A stretch of DNA of 55,892 nucleotides from Acidobacteriota bacterium (lineage in GTDB: Bacteria; Acidobacteriota; Thermoanaerobaculia; Thermoanaerobaculales; Sulfomarinibacteraceae), in the NCBI GenBank assembly GCA_013152895.1, contig JAADFN010000032.1, positions 1 to 55,892 on the forward strand, written 5' to 3'. A model generated the notes under the pieces. It ran no database searches, was not told the origin of the DNA, and saw only the letters and a list, made by a program, of their open reading frames with translations. Shown here piece after piece: positions 48,967 to 55,892 of this stretch (position 1 is its first letter; each line of letters starts with the position of its first letter). A program made the translations under genes and the position numbers.

Positions 48967-49073
48967 TTGCTTTCGGCCTGAGATCGTCGACAGATCTCGG
49001 CCATATTAATAACTGGAGTTTCTCTGGAGACTTCAACCTCTCCGGAGAGCCGAGCGCCCCGGGAGGCTTTTTC

Positions 49074-49454
49074 ATGGCCGTTATCGATCTTACAAGCGCC
49101 AACATGAACGAGACGATCGAGAACAACGAGATCGTCATCGTAGATTTCTGGGCATCGTGGTGCGGGCCGTGCATGGCTTTCAAGCCCATTTTCCACAAGG
49201 TGTCCGAGAAGCATCCGGAGATTGTTTTTGCGTCCTGCAACACCGAGGAAGAGATGGATCTGGCGGCGATGTTTCAGATTCGCTCCATTCCAACCTTGAT
49301 GATCTTCCGCGAGAAGATTCTCATTTTCGCCCAACCCGGCATGCTGCCCGAAGAGGTGCTCGAGGACCTGATCGGAAAGGTTCTCGCCCTGGACATGGAC
49401 GAGGTCCGGGCCGAAATAGCCAAGCAGGACAAGCAAGAAGCCGCCAACGCCTGA
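49074..49454 (+). CDS. trxA: Thioredoxin
   Basis: GGGAGG SD; IVIVDFWASWCGPCMAFKPIFHKVSEKHPEIVFASCNTEEEMDLAAMFQIRSIPTLMIFRE. Confidence 0.93.
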   Translation: MAVIDLTSANMNETIENNEIVIVDFWASWCGPCMAFKPIFHKVSEKHPEIVFASCNTEEEMDLAAMFQIRSIPTLMIFREKILIFAQPGMLPEEVLEDLIGKVLALDMDEVRAEIAKQDKQEAANA

Positions 49455-49803
49455 CCATCGTTCGCGGCGCACGTTCCTCCACCGCGCCGCCGGCGGCACT
49501 CGCCGAAGGCACGTGGCGACAACGTCCTTTCAGAGCGCCATGCGCCCTGGCCCAGGCGGCGCGGGACAATGGCCCGATGTGCGGACGCTTGACGCTGATG
49601 ATTGGCGGCAAGGCGCTCTGCAAGCTTTTCGGGCTCTCCGGAGAGCTTGAGCTTACCGTGTTTTTGCATCTTCGAGCCGTGTGCCCCCGACGAGATGGAA
49701 GACCGCCCCGTCCCGCGGCTGGCCGACTCTCCCGCAGATGAGGGATCACCCTGTCTCACGGAGGACGTGGCACAATAGGGGCGTAGAACACGGGAGCACG
49801 ATC

Positions 49804-50157
49804 GTGAAGAAATTGCTTCTCTTCCTCATCGTCGTCTTGATTGGGCTTATCGCATACAACTACGTGAAGACCGGCACACTCCGCATCATCCCCGCCAGGC
49901 CGGCGCCTGCCTCACAGCAGCTTGACCGGCTGACCGCCCGGTTCCACACCCTCGTCCGCGAGTACAACAACGCGGGCCGGGCGGCCGCGATCTCAGGCCT
50001 CGACACATCGTACGACGCGGGCGCCATCCGCTTGAAGATGCTCGCGCTTCAGGAGAACGTCGACGAGCTCGCCCTCAAGCTCACGAATCCCGGGGAAAAA
50101 GAAGACCTTCAGAAGCTTCAGACCCAGATCAAGAGCTTCCTGGCGCAGTTGCAGTAG
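49804..50157 (+). CDS. Small membrane-anchored hypothetical protein
   Basis: VKKLLLFLIVVLIGLIAYNYV anchor followed by a helical region. Confidence 0.6.
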   Translation: MKKLLLFLIVVLIGLIAYNYVKTGTLRIIPARPAPASQQLDRLTARFHTLVREYNNAGRAAAISGLDTSYDAGAIRLKMLALQENVDELALKLTNPGEKEDLQKLQTQIKSFLAQLQ

Positions 50158-50488
50158 CCTGCAACGGCCAGGAGCCCCGGCCCACCGCAGTTCCACGTCC
50201 CCACTCGGACGAACCACCGGGGCCGAGGCACGGCGGCGAGCGCTCTCCACAGGTCCGGACGTGCGGGACGACCCCATCCGGCTCCTCGGCACGTGGCTTC
50301 GCTCGCCCATGGATCCGTAGTTTCGGCAGCGGCATGGGGTTGTCCTGGGAATACCTCCAGCACCGCTCCCATGGCATGGTCCGGTGTTGAGATCGCGGGT
50401 TCCGCCGGCATCGCCGGTGCGTCCCGCGCTTCGCTTCCGGAGACGGTGAGAATTGCGGGCTCGGGTTTCCGGGGTATGATGAGCCGAG

Positions 50489-51601
50489 ATGACGAGCCGG
50501 AATGATTCTCCCGAACGTGTGATCCGCGACAAGATCGCGGACCTGCTCGCGCAGTGCGAGCACTGGAGCGAGCTGCGGAGATACCGGAAGATCCTCGAGG
50601 CGGTGGAACGCGCCCTGCCTACAACGGATGATCTTCCCGAGCTCAGGACCGAGCTGCTGATCTGGAAAGCCCACGCCATGGGCGCGATGGGCATGCCGGA
50701 TCGCGCCTATGCCGCGGCGGCCGGGGCCTGGGAGCTTGAGCCATCCTCCCAGGCGGCTCATCTCATGGCCCTCGCCCTCATCCAGGAGGGTGAGGACGAT
50801 CATGCGGAGGAGATCCTCCGTTTCGGGCTGCAACGGTTTCCCGGCGCAGCGCACCTCGTCTTCCAGCTCGCGCTCCTGATGGCCGAGCAGGGCCGCGTTC
50901 CGGAGGCCATGGACCTCGTCAACGATATCGAGATCGACGCGGGAGAGGAGGATGAGCAGGTTTTCGCGTTACACGTCGGGATTCGGGCGAACCTGCTGGC
51001 GCGTATGGGCCGGTGGGATGAGGCCATGCAAACCATCCAGGGCGGCCTCGAGGCGCATCCCGACATCTTCGAGCTCCGAAGAACGTATGACACTCTCAAG
51101 AAACAACATGATCTTCATCACGCTCGAGATCATCTCGCCACCGTCTGGCAAACGTCCCTGCAACCCCTTCACGAAGCGTCGACAGCCGGGGTCGACGCCT
51201 CCATCGAAACTCTCGGTGTCTCAATGGAGCTCCCCCGCCTGGTGATCCTTGCAGCACAACGCCTCTGGCGGCGGTTTCTCGACGCGGATCCCGTCCAGCC
51301 ACGGGCTCACGAGGCCTGGGCAGCCGCCCTCCTGGCGTCGGTTTTTGTGATCGATGGTGGATCCGCTCCGCTTTCTTTCTTCGCACGCTACGCCGGGACG
51401 AGCTACGAAACGGTCCGCTCCGCATACCGGCGTATCGATACATTCCTCGGCCGGCTACACCCGGAGGAGAGGCTCTGCGCATTCGCCGTCCGCTTGAATC
51501 CGCAGCTCGATCCATCGCACCCCGGCCCTCCAGGAGCCCCGGCCCCCCAAGCAGGTCAGCTCATCCTCTTTCCTCACCATGGAGAAGGGAAAACGTCATG
51601 A
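50489..51601 (+). CDS. TPR-repeat protein
   Basis: Helical repeats (LRRYRKILEAVERALPTT, AHLMALALIQEGEDDHAEEILRFGLQRFPG); 4-bp overlap with the next CDS. Confidence 0.7.
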   Translation: MTSRNDSPERVIRDKIADLLAQCEHWSELRRYRKILEAVERALPTTDDLPELRTELLIWKAHAMGAMGMPDRAYAAAAGAWELEPSSQAAHLMALALIQEGEDDHAEEILRFGLQRFPGAAHLVFQLALLMAEQGRVPEAMDLVNDIEIDAGEEDEQVFALHVGIRANLLARMGRWDEAMQTIQGGLEAHPDIFELRRTYDTLKKQHDLHHARDHLATVWQTSLQPLHEASTAGVDASIETLGVSMELPRLVILAAQRLWRRFLDADPVQPRAHEAWAAALLASVFVIDGGSAPLSFFARYAGTSYETVRSAYRRIDTFLGRLHPEERLCAFAVRLNPQLDPSHPGPPGAPAPQAGQLILFPHHGEGKTS

Positions 51602-52599
51602 AGACAGACCGCGCACCCCTCGTTTCGTTCGTGATGATCCTGTGTCTCGCCAGCCTGGCGCCGGCTGCTCACGCGTATGAGCGCTCCATCAACCAGACGT
51701 GGACCTATCCCGCCAAGGCCGGGAAAAAGGTCATCATCGATGCTGGAGACGTGGACGTCCACGTTCGCGCCGGGGATGTCAACCGCGTTCACGTCACGGC
51801 CCAGCTCAAGATATCCGGGGTCACCGTGACCCGCGCGTTGAGCTGGATCAAGTATCACATGCCCACCATGACGGACCAGGACGATGCGCTGACGATCACC
51901 ATACCCCGCCACAAGGAGGGATTCCTCGGCCTTGGCTACCTGACCGGGAAAGCGCATCTCGGCGTGATTCTCCCCATTTCGATGATTCCGGACATCACCA
52001 CCCGGGGAGGCACCATTGAGCTGTGGGGAGACTTTCCCGGCGCGGATCCGCTGCGCCTCCGGACGGCAACGGGTGCCATTCACGCCGTTGGGGCCGCGGT
52101 GAGCGTCGATGCCCGGTCGGTCTCGGGCGACATTCGCATCGACGTCGTCAGACCCCTGGAGAGCTTTTTCGCCAGGACGGCCGGCGGCGACGTGACATTG
52201 ACCGGTGGCGCCAAGAAGGTACACGTCGACACCGCTTCGGGCGATATCTGGCTCAACGCCCTGTCCGGTCCGGCGAGTATCGTTACATCAAGCGGAAAGG
52301 TCACGTTGCGTTGGGATCGCATCGATCCGAGCGACACCATCAAGGTGCGTGGTACGTCCGGCGACGTCCGTCTTGTACTTCCCAAAGGCGTCAAACCCTC
52401 CGGTCATCTTCGTACCGTGAAGGGAAAGATCAGCACCGATCTCGCCGCGACCATCAGCCCAGACGGCATGAGCGTAACGTTTGAGGGCGCGGGCCCGCTG
52501 CTGGACGTCGAAACTGCTTCCGGCAAGATCGAGCTCGGGGAAAGGGGCGGGGGGTGGGAAATCTCGCCGCCGGCGTTCAGGGCGGGGCGCACCCGGTGA
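51598..52599 (+). CDS. Secreted DUF4097-like beta-solenoid protein
   Basis: Signal peptide; repeats GAIHAVGAAVSVDARSVSGDIRIDVV, GGDVTLTGGAKKVHVDTASGDIWLNAL. Confidence 0.75.
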   Translation: MKTDRAPLVSFVMILCLASLAPAAHAYERSINQTWTYPAKAGKKVIIDAGDVDVHVRAGDVNRVHVTAQLKISGVTVTRALSWIKYHMPTMTDQDDALTITIPRHKEGFLGLGYLTGKAHLGVILPISMIPDITTRGGTIELWGDFPGADPLRLRTATGAIHAVGAAVSVDARSVSGDIRIDVVRPLESFFARTAGGDVTLTGGAKKVHVDTASGDIWLNALSGPASIVTSSGKVTLRWDRIDPSDTIKVRGTSGDVRLVLPKGVKPSGHLRTVKGKISTDLAATISPDGMSVTFEGAGPLLDVETASGKIELGERGGGWEISPPAFRAGRTR

Positions 52600-52745
52600 T
52601 ACGCTTCGCCCGAAAGGGCGCCGCCAGAACTTTCCACCTCCTCCCAGCGTTTTTCTTCATGTGGGCATGAACCCCGCGCGCCGGAAGCTGCATCAGGGCC
52701 GCAGTGGCCTTTGAAAGAGGGTTTCCGGTGAAAGAGAGGACGGCG

Positions 52746-53459
52746 ATGAGAAAGCACACACTGATGGCAATGATCCTCCTGCTCGCCGGGGCGGCCGGCG
52801 TCAACGCCGCGGCCGGGGAACGTGTGATCAGCGGCACATACCCGGCCAAGGGGCTCGAAGGCATCGAGCTGAACGTCGCCGTCGGCGATGCCAGGATCAC
52901 GGTTGGAAAGCCCGGAATCATCGAGTTTCACGTTCGTCTGACACCGCGCCGCGGTGGCGTCTTCTCCTCCATGGCCGAGGCCCGCAAACAGGTCGATGCC
53001 GCCCGGCTCGACATGACGCCCGCCGGGAAGACGCTCAAGCTTTCGATCCAGTCGAACGGTCAGAATCCAAAGTTCGAAGCCACGTGGAGCATCTCCATCC
53101 CCGCCCGTCTTGGGGTCTCCGTCCGCACCGGCGTCGGCGACGTCATGATCCGAGGCGTGACGGGAGCGGTCAAAGTCAAGGACGGCGTCGGCGATGTCAC
53201 GGTGACAACCCACGGCTCACACGTCACCGTTGATACCGGGGTTGGCGACGTCACGATCCGCGGTGACCTGGCCCGGTTCGGCCGTATCACCGGCGCCGCC
53301 GGCGTCGGCGATGCGACCCTGACGACGCCGAACACGACGATCGATGGGAGCGGCATGGTCGGCAAACGGCTGAGCTGGACCGGCCCAGGGCCCGGCGTGA
53401 TGCGCATCAAGGCCGGCGTCGGCGACGTCGAGATCAGCCTGGTGGTCTCCCCGCACTGA
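52746..53459 (+). CDS. Secreted DUF4097-like protein with GVGDV repeats
   Basis: MRKHTLMAMILLLAGAAGVNAAAG; SVRTGVGDVMIRGVTGAVKVKDGVGDVTVTTHGSHVTVDTGVGDVTIRGDL. Confidence 0.78.
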   Translation: MRKHTLMAMILLLAGAAGVNAAAGERVISGTYPAKGLEGIELNVAVGDARITVGKPGIIEFHVRLTPRRGGVFSSMAEARKQVDAARLDMTPAGKTLKLSIQSNGQNPKFEATWSISIPARLGVSVRTGVGDVMIRGVTGAVKVKDGVGDVTVTTHGSHVTVDTGVGDVTIRGDLARFGRITGAAGVGDATLTTPNTTIDGSGMVGKRLSWTGPGPGVMRIKAGVGDVEISLVVSPH

Positions 53460-53461
53460 TA

Positions 53462-53612
53462 GCCCGCATTTCTCCCGCGTTTCCAGCTGCAACCGCAGAA
53501 ACGCGTGCCACCGCGCCGTTTTGGTGGTGCCTTGCTTGAAACGCCACGCGTTGCAGGCAGTCTCCACGCTCTCGCAACGAAAGTGCGCGAGATACGCGGG
53601 CTACCTGGAACG
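53462..53612 (-). repeat. Dispersed intergenic repeat, copy 4 (inverse orientation)
   Basis: Reverse complement reads cgtatctcgcgcactttcgttgcgagagcgtggagac..gcgtttcaagcaaggc..ggtggcacgcgttt.., matching 38083-38245. Confidence 0.65.
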
Positions 53613-53619
53613 GCCACCG

Positions 53620-55263
53620 TTACGGCTTGAAAACGACAACGTGGAAACCCGTCTGCACCGCGTTTCCCGAAAGATCATAGATCTGCACCAGCAACTTCCC
53701 GCCGACGCTACCGGTGGTGGCAAACCTCGGGGTATTCGAGGCAGTCGTCGGGGTCACCTCGGTCACGTACTGTTGATAGTAATAGGTAACGTTAGCAATT
53801 GTGATTTCATACCTCTTGTACGTGGCGTTCCATGTCGAGCTGACGTTCGGCGTTCCTTTGAAGACCGCGCCATCTTGCTTGATTACGGCATACGCGATCG
53901 GCAGGGACACATGCGCCGTCCCCGCCGAGACCCGCCCGGTCGAATCCACCGTAAAGACATTCTGTGAGCTCCCGTCTTGGACCTGAAGCAGTGTGCTACC
54001 GCCACCCTGCACAAAAAGCGGAATCCCGGACGAGCTTCCGGCCGTGACGCCGTACCCCGAGCTCGAATAGCCCCGGACCCCGGTGCCGCCGGCAGAAGCG
54101 TACCCGTACACGCCGTACATGGCGCCATCAGTGACCCCCTTGATGCCGAATCCAGAACCCGTGTTCTTGACGCTGAAGGCCACACCCGAGCTGCTCACCG
54201 CGCCCGAGTACGGCAGGCTCAGCCCGCCCTCGGCATCGGCAGCCCAGCCGACGGACGATCCGTTGAACTTGAGCACCTGGCCGCTGGACGCACCCGAGCC
54301 GCTGATCTTGGCGGTTGTTACGGCCCCGTTGGCGATCTTCGCGCTCGACACCGAACCATCCGCAAGCTTCGCCGCCGTGATCCCGCCGTTCGCAACTCCG
54401 AGCGGGCTCGACGACGTCCCGTCGCCAGCCAGCGTGCTATCGTGCGCCACCTGTGTCAGCCCCGACCCCGAGCCCTGCGTCAGCTCGTACTCCATCTCCA
54501 GCGTCGACGGATCCTGCGACACCGTGCCGTTGCCAACCATGGAGGCGAACGTCAGCACCTTTCCCGTCCCCGACAGCACCTCAACATCCATCCGCCCGCC
54601 GTCCACCGTCGCGCCGGAGTTGAACGCGTGCAGGCTGACCTGGATCGGCTCGTACGGCGAGAGCGTGTACATCTTCGTCGCGACCGGCACCCCGTCCCGG
54701 TCGTACAGCGTCACCTGGACGTTCGCCGTCCCCCCGGCCGTCTCCACCAGCGCGAAGTTGCTCCGAAAGCTCCCGTCCGCAGGCTGCGTGATCCCAGGAA
54801 TCGACGTCTTCTGACCCGAGCCGATCGCCAGCTCCGACGGCATCGCCGCCACGAACTGCCCCTGCGAGTCCGCCAGCCCGGCCGCCGTCAGGTTGTACGA
54901 GCGCGCCGAGACCACTACCTTGTGGTCGCTCTGGAACCGCAACGCCCCCTTGGCGTCGCTCAACCCGAACAGGTCCTGGAATACGTCCCCGAGCTTCATC
55001 GTCTCGCCCGGATTTACCGTCACCGTCTGGCTCATCGGCGACACGTTCGAATGATCTCTGACGAGGAAGCTCACCGTCACCTGGGCCGCCTGCGTCCCCG
55101 GGTTGTGGATCCACACCGTCGCGTACCACTGCGAGCCGTTCTGCCCGGGTGTCCGCGCCAAAGATGGCTCCCACAGGTCCGTGCCGGGAATTCCAGCCCA
55201 GGCCCCGGCCACCAGGAATACCACCACAACAATCACGACAACGCCTAATACTCTCCCTTTCAT
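53620..55263 (-). CDS. Secreted protein with phage-tail-fibre-like low-complexity repeats
   Basis: MKGRVLGVVVIVVVVFLVAGAWAG; GVANGGITAAKLADGSVSSAKIANGAVTTAKISGSGASSGQVLKFNGSSVGW; Gly-rich GVYGYASAGGTGVRGYSSSGYG. Confidence 0.75.
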   Translation of the reverse strand: MKGRVLGVVVIVVVVFLVAGAWAGIPGTDLWEPSLARTPGQNGSQWYATVWIHNPGTQAAQVTVSFLVRDHSNVSPMSQTVTVNPGETMKLGDVFQDLFGLSDAKGALRFQSDHKVVVSARSYNLTAAGLADSQGQFVAAMPSELAIGSGQKTSIPGITQPADGSFRSNFALVETAGGTANVQVTLYDRDGVPVATKMYTLSPYEPIQVSLHAFNSGATVDGGRMDVEVLSGTGKVLTFASMVGNGTVSQDPSTLEMEYELTQGSGSGLTQVAHDSTLAGDGTSSSPLGVANGGITAAKLADGSVSSAKIANGAVTTAKISGSGASSGQVLKFNGSSVGWAADAEGGLSLPYSGAVSSSGVAFSVKNTGSGFGIKGVTDGAMYGVYGYASAGGTGVRGYSSSGYGVTAGSSSGIPLFVQGGGSTLLQVQDGSSQNVFTVDSTGRVSAGTAHVSLPIAYAVIKQDGAVFKGTPNVSSTWNATYKRYEITIANVTYYYQQYVTEVTPTTASNTPRFATTGSVGGKLLVQIYDLSGNAVQTGFHVVVFKP

Positions 55264-55892
55264 GTTGTCCTCCAGATTTGTTTTGATTGTAATTATGGTC
55301 CTCTCGCGGTGTAATTGCAAGGTCCTGAGGCCGAGGTTGTTGCGCTGTACCCATTTTGGAGGAGGGGGGGTTGTCGTCAATGGCACGGGTTGTCGGCTTC
55401 GCGTGTGACCTCCGTGGTGAAATCCCGCGCCTTCGCGCCTCGGCGTCGCCTTCTCTCCGATCGATGGAAATCCGCAAAATCCGTGACCTCCACTTGTCTC
55501 CGGGTTTGGCGCTCCCCCACCCGGATCCTTCGCCACGGGCCGATGGCCCTTCGCTCTCGACGAACAAGCATTTCCGGTCAACGGGGAATGTCGTGTATGT
55601 CACTGTCATCGCACGCCTTGCTGAGGCCACCCCCCCCTTGTTCATCCGCAGACGTGGTACTGCTCGTGGGGCATGACGGTGCTCAGGATGACAGGCTGAG
55701 GAGAGGCCTCCGGCTCCTCCGAGTGAAGGGACACGCCTCCGGCTCATCAGCGGCCGCAGGGCGTCGGATGCCACCGCTCATCTTTGCGAGCGGCGGGTGT
55801 CTCGCCCGCCCGGCGGAGAGAGCTCACATTACGTGCTGGGCCGAAAAGCCTGTTCCCCCACCCAGGCGGCGGGACCCCTGCCGCTACCAAGG

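Noticed and set aside
53620-55263. Tail-fibre-like repeats as evidence of a prophage
   Set aside because: No other phage genes nearby; protein has a signal peptide and looks like a secreted host protein.

Overview
GC-rich bacterial chromosomal segment; gene content would suit an Acidobacteriota-like or deltaproteobacterial-like lineage, but this is a low-confidence inference. The central part (about 10.1-31.7 kb) is a dense multiheme c-type cytochrome / extracellular-electron-transfer-like locus. It contains three related small tetra/pentaheme cytochromes sharing the block CVFCHTPH / CHDGT / TDLSxxHPI / CxxCHxPH / CxTCHIK, a 21-CXXCH protein, a 13+-heme protein, a beta-propeller/cytochrome fusion, an octaheme-like cytochrome, two NHL-repeat lipoproteins, a PpiC-type foldase and an outer-membrane beta-barrel protein. 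In the middle sit a histidine kinase with a CXXCH motif in its extracytoplasmic sensor domain and a sigma54 (NtrC-type) response regulator. I find two perfect and one near-perfect -24/-12 promoters (TGGCACG-N4-TTGC) in front of cytochrome genes, and three pairs of a ~16-bp palindrome (TGGGGAATAATCCCCA-like), each pair exactly 31 bp centre to centre. Together these suggest a self-contained redox-responsive sigma54 regulon with recognisable enhancer sites. A ccmABCDEF operon with a CXXXY-type CcmE and no ccmG/ccmH lies next to it. Flanking regions carry glycogen phosphorylase, two papain-like protease loci sharing an identical 21-bp upstream element, a LuxR regulator, an HD-GYP protein, a Ser/Thr kinase, an exopolysaccharide operon with a NusG-like factor, thioredoxin, two DUF4097-like proteins and a secreted repeat protein. 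A ~150-bp intergenic repeat family occurs in at least three copies. All assignments come from reading the sequence; no searches were run.
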